Shown piece by piece: positions 8,528 to 17,582 of a stretch of DNA of 64,000 nucleotides. Below the pieces are notes generated by a model that did no database searches, was not told the origin of the DNA, and saw only the letters and a program-made list of their open reading frames with translations. The stretch's first letter is position 1. Every line of letters starts with the position of its first letter. This DNA is from Denitrobaculum tricleocarpae (GTDB taxonomy: Bacteria; Pseudomonadota; Alphaproteobacteria; Kiloniellales; Kiloniellaceae): contig NZ_ML660065.1 of assembly GCF_007004665.1 (NCBI RefSeq), positions 1-64,000 of the forward strand. Reading direction: 5' to 3'. A program made the position numbers and the translations under genes.

Positions 8528-8941
8528 TGGTCTCCGGTCATTCGCGCCGGCATGCTTTGGTCAACGACCAGCGTGGCGCCTCCTAGATGTATTATGAATG
8601 GCCTGATTTTAACCCTAATGAAACAAAAACTGCCAGACTCGCCGCAAAAAGAACTGATTTTCAGAGAATCTTCTGCGGATATTACAAAAATGCGGGTTTG
8701 TGAGAATAGTCTGCAGGCAAACGCGATTTTTCAGCGAGATTTGAAATGCCGATTCGCTCGTGCAAGGATCGCCTTTTCGCGAGCGCCGAGAAGTGAAATC
8801 AATTCCGGTCGGATAAGGGTTCACAGGGTTCGGAATTTGTCGGTTCGGAATTGGTCGGCCCGGAATCTGACGGCTCGGAATCTGACGGCTCGGAATATGC
8901 GCAGAGAGAATTTACAGACGTGAAATTCCCAACACGCAAAG
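8528..8941. other. 414-bp intergenic stretch with tandem repeats
   Basis: Lies between the histone-like gene and the PilZ gene. The first 300 bp are AT-richer than the surroundings and show no convincing gene. The right part holds the 15-bp tandem array listed separately. An open frame (8552-8923, +) spans the region but looks non-coding apart from the repeat-derived pentads. Confidence 0.5.
8831..8905 (+). repeat. Five tandem 15-bp repeats
   Basis: Five consecutive 15-mers: CGGAATTTGTCGGTT, CGGAATTGGTCGGCC, CGGAATCTGACGGCT, CGGAATCTGACGGCT (units 3 and 4 identical) and CGGAATATGCGCAGA. In one + frame they read as pentads RNLSV, RNWSA, RNLTA, RNLTA, RNMRR, similar to pentapeptide-repeat consensus; the frame has no clear start signal. 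Confidence 0.85.
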
Positions 8942-9307
8942 TCAGGAAACTTTAAATTCAAGACAACCGTCTGGCAAAACGCCGGCGAGAACGCTCGCAA
9001 CCTTCACCGGCGTGTCGAGGAACTTCAAACCCGCGAAGACGCCGCTGGTCCAGGCTACCTCAACTTCAAACTCGACCGTGCCGGCCAGGGTAATACTCTT
9101 GATCTGATCGCTCATCAGCGGGTCGTCAAAACGCACCTTCGCGCCACTGGCTGAGAGATTGAGAATGACACAATCAACCTTTTGTTCGCTTTGAAAACGA
9201 TCAGACACCTGTCCCGAAACAACAACATAGGCCCGCTTGCAAAGCCTCCTGTCATCGTCTTTCATGAGGGACACGACCTCCCCACTCTCGACATGCTGGT
9301 TATCCAC
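8942..9307 (-). CDS. PilZ-domain protein (c-di-GMP binding)
   Basis: 121 residues forming a single PilZ domain. The N-terminal basic box RRLCKR and the downstream NLSASGAKV (D/N-x-S-x-x-G) are the two c-di-GMP contact motifs, followed by the beta-barrel strands VEFEVEVAW and GLKFLD. The GTG at 9307 has GAGGGA seven bases upstream; an internal ATG at 9265 is an alternative that still keeps both motifs. It follows the orphan FlgC-like gene on the same strand after 177 bp, which suggests a motility or surface role. Inferred, not shown. Confidence 0.85.
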   Translation of the reverse strand: MDNQHVESGEVVSLMKDDDRRLCKRAYVVVSGQVSDRFQSEQKVDCVILNLSASGAKVRFDDPLMSDQIKSITLAGTVEFEVEVAWTSGVFAGLKFLDTPVKVASVLAGVLPDGCLEFKVS

Positions 9308-9484
9308 AGCCTCATTCCCTCAATTCTCTGAAAACGCAAGTTCCCAACGATGCACCATGAATGAAGAAAGTTAGGATGTTGCTAAGAGACGGGGTTAACA
9401 ACGGGTGGCCCGCCTTTGGTTATTCCGCAGCTTGCCAGTCATTTGCAGGCACTCGCGCAGCCACCACCGGCGCGACGTTAACCG

Positions 9485-9880
9485 CTAACTCTTGATGTCC
9501 ATCAAGCTGGACAGCATTTCATCCTGCGTCTTAATGACGGATGCATTCGCCTGATAGGCGCGCTTCGCAAGTAACTGGTCGGTAAACTCGGCCTCAAGAG
9601 AGACATTCGGCAGATCAACGACCCCCTCATCGTTCGCAAGAGGATTTTGCGGCGCATAAGCCGAAACAGACGCGGGTTGGACCGGGCGCGTTTCCGCACG
9701 CACTCCGCCACCCGCCGTCGTGGTTTGGATCACCTCTTGCGGCTTATAAACAGCGTTCTCGCCCTCGGTTACCCCCGGCGTCCCTGCCGTGGATACGTTC
9801 GCTACGTTGTTTGCGGACACCGCCAGGCGCTTGCTCTGCGCCTGCAATCCAGAAACCGAGTTGGAAAAATTGATCGCCAT
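9485..9880 (-). CDS. Orphan flagellar rod-type protein (FlgC-like)
   Basis: 131 residues. The N-terminus has the rod/hook signature (SGLQAQSKRLAVSANNVANVSTAGTPG), and the C-terminus has the matching coiled-coil half (LAKRAYQANASVIKTQDEM). The length and arrangement are those of FlgC, but the true flgC is at 34590-34997 in the export-gate cluster. It may be an extra rod component or a divergent paralogue. It sits 25 kb from the other flagellar genes, upstream of the PilZ gene. Confidence 0.8.
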   Translation of the reverse strand: MAINFSNSVSGLQAQSKRLAVSANNVANVSTAGTPGVTEGENAVYKPQEVIQTTTAGGGVRAETRPVQPASVSAYAPQNPLANDEGVVDLPNVSLEAEFTDQLLAKRAYQANASVIKTQDEMLSSLMDIKS

Positions 9881-10014
9881 GACCGACCCTGCGAATTATC
9901 TGATCTGCAATCTTATCTGAACAAAAATAAGATCTCAAATAATTGTTTTTAAACAATATTTTTCTAAAATCCTGTGTTCTTTCTGCAGCTATGCTTTCGG
10001 CGCACAGCAGATAC

Positions 10015-10055
10015 ACCTATATCGGTTGGACATAAAGCTGGCATGACCTATATCG
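10015..10055 (+). promoter_or_regulatory. Direct repeat upstream of the PadR gene, possible operator
   Basis: ACCTATATCG occurs at 10015-10024 and again at 10046-10055, 31 bp apart (three helical turns). An AT run, ATATATATATC, lies just after. The pair is 100-140 bp before the padR-like start. A regulator site is plausible but not shown. Confidence 0.35.
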
Positions 10056-10155
10056 AACTGCAATATATATATCCGACGTATAGAGATCCCGGCCTCTATC
10101 CTGTGACGAAACGCGCAGTTGAGACGCCGAACCGGATTGCAGTAGGACCAGGTGA

Positions 10156-10734
10156 ATGGATGTAAAAACACTCTGTCTTGGTGTTCTCAGCCGTGGCGAC
10201 GCGAGCGGTTATGAGATCAAGAAGGCCTGCGAAGAAGGCCCCTTCAGCCATTTTCAGGACGCGAGCTTCGGTTCGATCTATCCGGCACTGGCGAAACTGT
10301 CAGCCGAAAAGCTGGTCGACTGCTACCAGATGAGCCAGGAAAAGCGGCCGGATAAAAAAGTCTATTCCATCACGGAAAGCGGCCGGACGGCATTGTTCGA
10401 TGCTTTGGTCGTCCCGCCCTCGCCCGACAAGGTCAACTCGGATTTTTATTTTATGACCTTCTTCGCTCAGTTGATTCCGGCCGATTTCCTGCGGGCGATC
10501 CTGGAGCGGCGTATCGCGTGGTACGAGGGCGTAGTGGCGCGTATGCAAGACTGCGAACTCTCCATCCGTCCTGCCGGTGAACGTTTCACCCACGGACTTG
10601 GACTCGCGCACTACCGGGCCGAAATCTCGTACTTAAAAGCAAATATGGATCAGTTGCTTCGCGAGATAGAGGCGGAGCAGGCCGAAAACGCGCCGCAGAC
10701 AACCTCCTACCTCGCCCGAACGGCGTCGGCCTAG
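10156..10734 (+). CDS. PadR family transcriptional regulator
   Basis: 192 residues. The N-terminal winged helix has the PadR landmarks LCLGVLSRGDASGYEIKK, FGSIYPALAKLSAEKLV and KKVYSITESGRTAL. The C-terminal half is the helical PadR-type dimerisation domain (YRAEISYLKANMDQLLREIE). AGGTGA abuts the ATG. It lies 54 bp before the RND adaptor on the same strand, so it probably senses a pump substrate and controls the pump operon, possibly including itself. Confidence 0.92.
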   Translation: MDVKTLCLGVLSRGDASGYEIKKACEEGPFSHFQDASFGSIYPALAKLSAEKLVDCYQMSQEKRPDKKVYSITESGRTALFDALVVPPSPDKVNSDFYFMTFFAQLIPADFLRAILERRIAWYEGVVARMQDCELSIRPAGERFTHGLGLAHYRAEISYLKANMDQLLREIEAEQAENAPQTTSYLARTASA

Positions 10735-10788
10735 GAGCAGGATTTTCATGACGCCAACGCGCCTCACAGCAAAAGCAGAACGGATCCA

Positions 10789-11895
10789 ATGATGAAACGT
10801 TCAATCGTCATCGCAAGTCTTCTGGGTTTGGCCGCGGTCGGATGGATCGCGTCCGGGCAGATCGGACATGGTGATAGCGGCCCCGAAGTTCAAAAGCCGC
10901 CGGCGAACCTGGAGGCCAGCACAAACGTCGCCTCCGTGCGCGTTCGCACGCAAGCCGCGACCCCCTACAGGGTCGATGTTGTTCTGCGCGGCAGCACAGA
11001 AGCCGTTCGGAAAGTCAACGTAAAAGCCGAAACCTTCGGCAGGGTCGTTGAACTGAACGCGCAACGTGGCGGGAGCGTCGAGTCCGGAGAAGTAATGGTC
11101 CGGCTGTCACCGGAAGAGCGGCCGGCCATGCTCGACGAAGCACGCGCGCTCTACGAACAGCGCCGGATCGAGTACGAAGCCGCACGTAAACTCTCCAAGA
11201 AAGGCTTCCGGGCGGAAACGCAGCTGGCCGCCTCCAAAGCCGACTTGGAAGCCGCAGACGCCGCCGTGCAGCGCGCCAAGGTCGCCCTGGAAAACATCGT
11301 GATCAGAGCTCCCTTTGACGGTTACGTTGACGAGCGCATGGTCGAGATCGGCGACTTCATCGACAAGGGCGATCCCATCACCAAAGTTGTCGATCTCGAT
11401 CCGATCCTGATCGTGACGCAGGTCAACGAACGCTCGATCAAACAGCTCTCTGTGGGCGAACCAGGCTATGCCCGCCTGATCACGGGTGACGAGGTCGAAG
11501 GCAAAATCCGCTTCGTTTCGGCGGTGGCCGATCCGCAGACACGGACCTTTCGCGTGGAGATCGAAGTCCCGAACCCGGACCTGAAGATTCCCGACGGCCT
11601 GTCGGCCGACGTGCGCCTTCCGCTTCAGGAGATTCCGGCCCACCTGGTCTCCCCTGCCATTCTCTCGCTCACGGATAGCGGCGAAGTCGGCGTCAAAGTG
11701 GTCAATGAAGACAACCTTGTGACCTTCATTCCGGCGAATATCGTTGCCAACGGCGCGACCGGCGTGTGGCTCTCGGGTCTGCCCGAAGAGATTACCCTGA
11801 TCACCGTTGGACAGGAGTTTGTCACGGATGGGCAGGAGGTCTTGCCGATCGACGAAGAAACGCTCGAGCCCATAGAGATCGGGAGCAATTCGTGA
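10789..11895 (+). CDS. RND efflux pump periplasmic adaptor (membrane fusion protein)
   Basis: 368 residues. An N-terminal signal anchor (IVIASLLGLAAVGWIASG) is followed by a biotinyl-lipoyl half (VNVKAETFGRVVELNAQRGGSV), a short alpha-hairpin (residues about 105-165), the second lipoyl half (IVIRAPFDGYVDERMVEIGDFI) and beta-barrel/MP domains. It should bridge the RND pump to an outer-membrane channel; no TolC-like gene is in the window. The stop overlaps the GTG start of the pump by four bases, which implies translational coupling. Confidence 0.92.
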   Translation: MMKRSIVIASLLGLAAVGWIASGQIGHGDSGPEVQKPPANLEASTNVASVRVRTQAATPYRVDVVLRGSTEAVRKVNVKAETFGRVVELNAQRGGSVESGEVMVRLSPEERPAMLDEARALYEQRRIEYEAARKLSKKGFRAETQLAASKADLEAADAAVQRAKVALENIVIRAPFDGYVDERMVEIGDFIDKGDPITKVVDLDPILIVTQVNERSIKQLSVGEPGYARLITGDEVEGKIRFVSAVADPQTRTFRVEIEVPNPDLKIPDGLSADVRLPLQEIPAHLVSPAILSLTDSGEVGVKVVNEDNLVTFIPANIVANGATGVWLSGLPEEITLITVGQEFVTDGQEVLPIDEETLEPIEIGSNS

Positions 11896-14800
11896 ACGCC
11901 ATTATCGAGGCAGCCGTCACGCACGCGCGAACCGTTATTGCGTCCCTTGTCCTGATCCTGATGTCGGGCACCTATGCCTACATCACGATCCCCAAGGAGT
12001 CGGAACCGGATATCAACATTCCGATCCTCTATGTCAGCCTATCCCACGAAGGTATCTCGCCAGAGGATGCCGAGCGGCTGTTGATCAAACCGATGGAACA
12101 GGAGCTGCGCGACGTCGAGGGCGTCAAGGAAATGCGCTCCACCGCCTACCTGGGCGGCGGCAATGTTCTGCTCGAGTTCGAAGCCGGGTTTAACGTCGAC
12201 ATCGCCATCGCCGATGTGCGCGAAAAGGTTGATATCGCGAAACCTGAATTGCCGGACGACGCCGACGAGCCCAGCGTTAACGAGGTCAACCTCAGCCTCT
12301 TCCCGGTCCTGGTTGTCTCACTGTCGGGAAACGTCCAGGAACGGACTCTGCTGCAGCTCGCACGCAACCTTCAGGACAAGATTGAGGGAATCGGGACGGT
12401 TCTGGAGGCGAAGATTGCGGGCGACCGGGACGAACTGGTCGAACTGGTCGTCGATCCGCTCGCACTCGAAAGCTATAATCTGAACGTCACCGATATCATC
12501 AACCTGGTGTCACGCTCGAACCGCGTTATCGCAGCCGGATCAGTGGACACCGGTCAGGGCCGCTTTTCCGTCAAGGTGCCCGGTCTGTTCGAGACATCCG
12601 AAGACATTCTGAACATGCCGCTGAAGGTCAACGGCGACGCGATCGTGCATTTCCGTGACGTCGGTATTCTACGCCGGACCTTTAAAGACAGCGACGGCTA
12701 CGCCCGCACCAACGGACGCCCGGCCATTGCTCTGGAAGTCTCGAAACGCACCGGTTCAAACATTATCGAGACTATTGAAAACGTGCGGAGGGTCGTGGAA
12801 GCCGAACAGAAATTCTGGCCCGAAGACGTCGTGGTGTCCTTCAGCCAGGACAAATCCAACGACATCCGCAACAATCTGCTCGATCTGCAGAACAACGTCA
12901 TCAGTGCGATCCTGCTGGTCATGGTCGTCATCGTCGCTGCCTTGGGTCTCCGCTCCGCAGGCCTGGTCGGCATTGCAATTCCGGGTTCCTTCCTGGCCGG
13001 CATCCTGGTGCTCTATGCCATCGGCTTCACTGTAAACATGGTGGTTCTCTTCAGCTTGATCCTGGCTGTCGGCATGCTGGTCGATGGCGCCATCGTGGTG
13101 ACGGAATTCGCCGACCGGAAAATGAGTGAAGGCTTTACGCCCAAAGAAGCCTATGCCCTGGCTTCGAAAAGGATGGCCTGGCCCATCATCGCTGCCACGG
13201 CGACAACCCTGGCCGCCTTTCTGCCGCTGATGTTCTGGCCTGGCGTGGTCGGTGAATTCATGAAGTTCCTGCCGATCACGCTGATCGCGACCCTCAGCGC
13301 CTCCCTGTTCATGGCATTGATCTTTATCCCGGCACTGGGGGCAAACCTCGCGGGGTTCATGCGCTTCCTGCTGCCCATTCTGTCGACGGCGCTCGGCGGC
13401 GTGATTTTCGCGCAAGGTATCCCGGCTTTGACTTCGGCGATTGGCCTGGGCCCGGCAACCCCCATGGCATTCTCTCTGCTCGCAGGACTGCCGGGTGTCG
13501 TTCTTGGTCTTTACTTCGGACTGAAGCTCGGACGCATGGCCTACCACAGCCTGAACGCCGTGCGGCCTCTTGAGGAAAGGGCAGATCAATCCCTCGCCGC
13601 CGATGCCGTGTTCGAGCCGGACAGCGTGAGAGGTTTCACCGGGACATACCTGCGCGTGCTTCAAACCGCGCTTCGGCACCCCGCGATCGTCATCACGATT
13701 GCGGTCCTCATGCTGGTGGCCGCGCAGGTCAGCTACGGAATGTATGGTAAGGGCGTCGAGTTTTTCCCGGACGTCGAGCCGGAGAATGTCATCCTCCAGA
13801 TTCACGGCCGCGGCAACCTCTCCGTTGAGGAGCGCGATAGCCTGCTGCGTCAGGTGGAAGACGAGGTGATCGGACTGCAGCAGGAATACGGTGAGTTCCA
13901 CACGATCTTTGCCAAAAGCATGGCATCATCCGGAACAAGTGATGACGAAGCCGAGGACCTGATCGGGGTCATTCAGCTCGAGTTTACCGACTGGTTCAGC
14001 CGACGGCCCGCAGACGAAGTTATTGCGGATATCCGTGAGCGGACCGCGCCTCTGGCCGGCATCTTCGTCGAGCCGCGCAAACAGGAAGCCGGCCCGCCGG
14101 TCGGCAAAGCGGTGCAGGTGCAGGTCTCCTCCGCTTTCCCTGACGAGATCGAACCGGTGGCTCGTCAGATCGCCGAGGCGATGATCGGTATGGGCGATTT
14201 TGTCGATATCGAAGATGGCCGCCCGGTGCCTGGGATCGAATGGCAGCTTGCGGTCGACCGGGCACAGGCCGCGCGGTTCGGCGCGGACGTAACATTGATC
14301 GGCAGCTACGTGCGCATGGTCACCTACGGCACTAAGCTGGGCGAATTCCGACCCGACGACAGCAACGAAGAGATCGACATCGTTGTGCGCCTTCCAAGGA
14401 TTTACCGCAACATCGATCAACTCGACCATATCCGTATTCAGACGGATGCCGGTCTGATCCCGATCTCGAACTTTGTCACCCGTACGCCCAAACCCAAGGT
14501 CGGTTTGCTGCGCCGAACCGATGGCAACCGGGTTATGACCGTCAAGGCCGACGTTGCGCCGGGCGTTCTTGCCGATGACAAGGTCACCGAAGTGCGCGAG
14601 TGGCTGCAGACGGCCGATATCAACCCGCGCGTCGAGATCACCTTCAAAGGTGAGGACGAAGAGCAGAAACAGGCTCAGGAGTTTCTTGTTAAGGCCTTTA
14701 TCGTCGCGTTGTTCATGATGGCGATCATTCTGGTGACCCAGTTCAACAGCTTCTACAGCGCCTTCCTGATCCTGACGGCCGTGATCATGTCGACGATCGG

Positions 14801-15326
14801 CGTGATGATGGGCCTGCTGCTCACCGGTCAGCCGTTCGGCATTGTGATGTCGGGCATTGGTGTCATTGCCCTCGCAGGTATCGTCGTGAACAACAACATC
14901 GTGCTGATCGATACCTTTGATCGTATTCGCGAGACCGGTGTGCCGGTGCGGGAGGCCATCTTGCGGACGGGCGCCCAGCGTTTGCGGCCGGTGCTGCTGA
15001 CGACCATCACGACGATCCTCGGTCTTATGCCGATGGTGCTGGCCGTGAACATCGACTTCGCGTCGCGTATCGTGCAGGTCGGCGCACCATCGACGCAGTG
15101 GTGGACGCAACTCTCGTCGGCCATCGTGTTTGGACTGAGCTTCGCGACAGTCCTGACGCTGCTCTTTACGCCCTGCGCGTTGATGCTGCGGGAAAACCTG
15201 CGTGCACGCTTCGCATCGGACGATAGCGATAAAGCGGACAGCGCACGGAGCAAGCTGCCCGGCTTTCCTGATTTGTCGAGAGGACGCAAAGGCGGTGGCG
15301 ATGAGATCCCTGGAATCGCCGAATAG
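11892..15326 (+). CDS. RND family efflux transporter permease
   Basis: 1144 residues from the GTG at 11892, which overlaps the adaptor stop (GTGA). The frame stays open upstream inside the adaptor gene, but the conserved RND N-terminus (VTHARTVIASLVLILMSGTY) begins here. The usual RND layout is present: TM1, periplasmic porter loop, TM2-6, a second half with another porter loop, TM7-12. TM4 has GMLVDGAIVVTEF with one Asp where many drug pumps have two. The chain is about 100 residues longer than typical; the extra sequence, with two hydrophobic stretches, lies between TM6 and TM7 (about residues 495-545). Substrate unknown. Confidence 0.93.
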   Translation: MNAIIEAAVTHARTVIASLVLILMSGTYAYITIPKESEPDINIPILYVSLSHEGISPEDAERLLIKPMEQELRDVEGVKEMRSTAYLGGGNVLLEFEAGFNVDIAIADVREKVDIAKPELPDDADEPSVNEVNLSLFPVLVVSLSGNVQERTLLQLARNLQDKIEGIGTVLEAKIAGDRDELVELVVDPLALESYNLNVTDIINLVSRSNRVIAAGSVDTGQGRFSVKVPGLFETSEDILNMPLKVNGDAIVHFRDVGILRRTFKDSDGYARTNGRPAIALEVSKRTGSNIIETIENVRRVVEAEQKFWPEDVVVSFSQDKSNDIRNNLLDLQNNVISAILLVMVVIVAALGLRSAGLVGIAIPGSFLAGILVLYAIGFTVNMVVLFSLILAVGMLVDGAIVVTEFADRKMSEGFTPKEAYALASKRMAWPIIAATATTLAAFLPLMFWPGVVGEFMKFLPITLIATLSASLFMALIFIPALGANLAGFMRFLLPILSTALGGVIFAQGIPALTSAIGLGPATPMAFSLLAGLPGVVLGLYFGLKLGRMAYHSLNAVRPLEERADQSLAADAVFEPDSVRGFTGTYLRVLQTALRHPAIVITIAVLMLVAAQVSYGMYGKGVEFFPDVEPENVILQIHGRGNLSVEERDSLLRQVEDEVIGLQQEYGEFHTIFAKSMASSGTSDDEAEDLIGVIQLEFTDWFSRRPADEVIADIRERTAPLAGIFVEPRKQEAGPPVGKAVQVQVSSAFPDEIEPVARQIAEAMIGMGDFVDIEDGRPVPGIEWQLAVDRAQAARFGADVTLIGSYVRMVTYGTKLGEFRPDDSNEEIDIVVRLPRIYRNIDQLDHIRIQTDAGLIPISNFVTRTPKPKVGLLRRTDGNRVMTVKADVAPGVLADDKVTEVREWLQTADINPRVEITFKGEDEEQKQAQEFLVKAFIVALFMMAIILVTQFNSFYSAFLILTAVIMSTIGVMMGLLLTGQPFGIVMSGIGVIALAGIVVNNNIVLIDTFDRIRETGVPVREAILRTGAQRLRPVLLTTITTILGLMPMVLAVNIDFASRIVQVGAPSTQWWTQLSSAIVFGLSFATVLTLLFTPCALMLRENLRARFASDDSDKADSARSKLPGFPDLSRGRKGGGDEIPGIAE

Positions 15327-15346
15327 AACGCAGAGTGTTATTGAGG

Positions 15347-15967
15347 TTAGCGCTGGGGACCGTCGGTAAAACTGCCGGCGGCGGCCACCGCGCGGGTCAC
15401 GGTGGTGATCCAGCAAAGCGCCCCGAAGATCCAGGCAATCAACGCGAAGTAACTCGGGAAAAGGCACATCAGCGCGAAGGCTGCAATCGTCTCGCTGCCT
15501 TCAGTCAGGCCACCCAGATAAAAGAGTGACTTACGGCCGCGGATGTCGGTGGTGATTTTCCGCTTTTCCGCAAAGATCGCATAGGCAAGAAAAGATGATC
15601 CTGTGCCGACAAACGACAGGATCAAGAATGCGGCCGCAACGGCGTTTTCTTCCGGCCGGGCGAGCGCAAATCCGAACACGAAGAATGCATAAATGACAAA
15701 GTCGCCGACGATATCAATGTAGCCGCCAAAGTCTGTCAGCTTGCTGTGACGCGCCACCGCACCATCCAGGCCATCGAGGATCCGGTTGACGAAGAACAAC
15801 AACATCCCGGCGATATAGGCCTCGAGGGCAATCGCAGCCGCCGCCGCGATCCCCACCGCGACGCCTGTGTAGGTGACGTGATTTGCACGAAGACCCGCGC
15901 GGACCGCCAAACGTCCGACTCTATTCAGCGGAGGATCGATCCGACTCCGCATCCAGGCATCCAGCAT
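15347..15967 (-). CDS. CDP-alcohol phosphatidyltransferase family membrane protein
   Basis: 206 residues with about six membrane segments. It contains the family catalytic signature: DGLDGAVAR, eight residues, then GGYIDIVGD (D-x2-D-G-x2-A-R-x8-G-x3-D-x3-D). The enzyme moves a phosphatidyl group from CDP-diacylglycerol to an alcohol. The acceptor cannot be read from the sequence. It is convergent with the RND pump and lies 76 bp downstream of pssA on the same strand, so it may be the third gene of a phospholipid operon. Confidence 0.88.
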   Translation of the reverse strand: MLDAWMRSRIDPPLNRVGRLAVRAGLRANHVTYTGVAVGIAAAAAIALEAYIAGMLLFFVNRILDGLDGAVARHSKLTDFGGYIDIVGDFVIYAFFVFGFALARPEENAVAAAFLILSFVGTGSSFLAYAIFAEKRKITTDIRGRKSLFYLGGLTEGSETIAAFALMCLFPSYFALIAWIFGALCWITTVTRAVAAAGSFTDGPQR

Positions 15968-16043
15968 TTCGGCGCCCCTGCCCCATGTCCGCTCTCCAGC
16001 GCACGACGCTGGCCGGCGTTTAATGTTGTCGCCTCAGATGTCC

Positions 16044-16880
16044 CTAGCGGGAACCGGGCTCGTCCGGACGCGGACCAGAGGGATCCGTGTCGTTATTCTC
16101 GGAATCTGGCGCATCCGCCTCAAGGATCTCAGGCATCGCGGAGCGCATCTTCCGAAAAGAGATCTGTGCAAGGGGAATACTCAAGAGATAAGCAAGCCCC
16201 GCGACACTGAGGGTCACCCAGGGCGTGCTGAACAGAAAAGCCGCAAAAGCACCAGCACCGATCAGCACAAAGCCGACAGACCTCAGCGGCACTTTAATCC
16301 GCTTCGAGGAGTAGGTCGGAATCTGGCTGACCATCAGCGCCGCAACCCCGATGAAAACAACGCCGTTCAGAAGCTGGGAGCGGAAGATGTCATCGCCGAG
16401 TTTGAAGCTGAGAACCATTGGCAGAAGCATGAGTCCGGCACCGGCAGGGGCCGGAACCCCGACAAAGAACTTGCTGGACCAAGCAGGGGCGTCTTCCTGA
16501 TTAAGCCCGGCATTGAAGCGCGCGAGCCGGAGCGCACAGCACATGGCATAAACCAGTGCCAGAGCCCAGGCCAGTCCACCCAGCTCATGCATCGCCCAGA
16601 GATAAACAATGATCGCCGGCGTCACGCCGAAATTGACAAAGTCGGCCAGGGAATCGAGTTGAGCACCGAATTCACTCGTGGCTTTCATCAAACGCGCAAC
16701 CGGCCCATCAAGACCGTCAATGACCATTGCCACCACCACAGCGGCGACAGCCACCTCCCAGCGCTCCTCGAGCGCCCAACGGATCGCGGTCATGCCTGCG
16801 CAGAGCCCCATAAGGGTGATTGCGTTGGGAATCAGCCGATTGATCGAAAGCCCGCGCAGGCGGCGCCGACGCCTCACCAT
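16044..16880 (-). CDS. pssA: CDP-diacylglycerol-serine O-phosphatidyltransferase
   Basis: 278 residues, multi-spanning. The CDP-alcohol transferase motif is intact (DGLDGPVAR then GAQLDSLAD), preceded by SINRLIPNAITLMGLCAGM, typical of Gram-negative PssA of the integral membrane type. It makes phosphatidylserine, the substrate of the gene immediately upstream. psd ends at 16881 and this ATG begins at 16880, with no gap, so the two are one operon. The C-terminal 30 residues are Asp/Pro-rich and variable. Confidence 0.93.
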   Translation of the reverse strand: MVRRRRRLRGLSINRLIPNAITLMGLCAGMTAIRWALEERWEVAVAAVVVAMVIDGLDGPVARLMKATSEFGAQLDSLADFVNFGVTPAIIVYLWAMHELGGLAWALALVYAMCCALRLARFNAGLNQEDAPAWSSKFFVGVPAPAGAGLMLLPMVLSFKLGDDIFRSQLLNGVVFIGVAALMVSQIPTYSSKRIKVPLRSVGFVLIGAGAFAAFLFSTPWVTLSVAGLAYLLSIPLAQISFRKMRSAMPEILEADAPDSENNDTDPSGPRPDEPGSR

Positions 16881-17579
16881 CTATCGAACCTCCCCTGCCC
16901 GGATCTCTTCGTCCGACGTCAGATCGGCGATCACGGTTTCGCCGCCAATCATCCGCTGTCCGACAGCCACCATGGGCGCGACACCATCGGGCAGATAAAC
17001 ATCCGTGCGGCTGCCGAAACGGATCAAACCAAAGCGCTCGCCGGCGCGTACCGATTGTCCATGCTTCAAGGTGCAAATGATCCGTCGTGCAATCAATCCG
17101 GCAATCTGTACGAACACGATATCGCGGCCGTCCGTTGTCTTCATGCGCACCGACTGACGCTCGTTGAGATCAGAAGCCTTGTCTTCGGCTGCATTAAGAA
17201 AGGCCCCTTCGTGGTAGGCCAACTCTGTGATTTCGCCACCGGTCGGGATGCGGTTGACGTGCACATCAAAAACACTCAGGAAGATGCTGACCCTCATCAG
17301 CGACACGTCACCCATGCCGAGTTCCGCCGGCGGCGTGGCGGGTTCAACCGCAGAAACAAGGCCATCGGCGGGACTGACGACCAGGCCGGGCCGCACCGGC
17401 ACATAGCGATCAGGGTCGCGAAAGAAGTATGTGCAGAATGCCGAAAGAAGCAGACCAGGTACCACCAGGGGCGGCCAGATCAGGGCAAAGATCACTGACA
17501 GCAAGAGCGCGCCAGCGATAAACGGCCAGCCGGCCCGGTTTATCGGAACCAGCACGTATTTCAGCACATTGTTTTCCAT
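16881..17579 (-). CDS. psd: Phosphatidylserine decarboxylase proenzyme, short (type A) form
   Basis: 232 residues. It makes phosphatidylethanolamine from phosphatidylserine. The short form is typical of alphaproteobacteria. RFGSRTDVYLP near residue 200 holds the Gly-Ser self-cleavage site that creates the pyruvoyl group. Conserved FFRDPDR, SPADGLV and VFDVHVNRIPTGG are present. An N-terminal hydrophobic region (GWPFIAGALLLSVIFALIW) anchors it. The frame opens with GTG at 17582 and ATG at 17579; the ATG is preferred. Confidence 0.94.
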   Translation of the reverse strand: MENNVLKYVLVPINRAGWPFIAGALLLSVIFALIWPPLVVPGLLLSAFCTYFFRDPDRYVPVRPGLVVSPADGLVSAVEPATPPAELGMGDVSLMRVSIFLSVFDVHVNRIPTGGEITELAYHEGAFLNAAEDKASDLNERQSVRMKTTDGRDIVFVQIAGLIARRIICTLKHGQSVRAGERFGLIRFGSRTDVYLPDGVAPMVAVGQRMIGGETVIADLTSDEEIRAGEVR

Positions 17580-17582
17580 CAC

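Noticed and set aside
7503-8597. 364-residue + strand frame opposite the histone-like gene
   Set aside because: Antisense shadow of the Lys/Ala repeats, giving an Ala/Val/Leu-rich sequence with no start signal.
8552-8923. 123-residue + strand frame with pentapeptide-like end
   Set aside because: No ribosome site, unusual composition; the pentads come from DNA repeats. Kept only as a finding.
9449-9462. GG-N10-GC on the minus strand upstream of the PilZ gene
   Set aside because: Only TGGC and TGC fit a sigma-54 promoter; too weak to list.
13926-15467. 513-residue minus-strand frame across the RND pump
   Set aside because: Antisense shadow; His/Asp/Arg-rich composition typical of reverse reading of GC-rich genes.
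16023-17498. 491-residue + strand frame opposite pssA and psd
   Set aside because: Antisense shadow of two clear genes.
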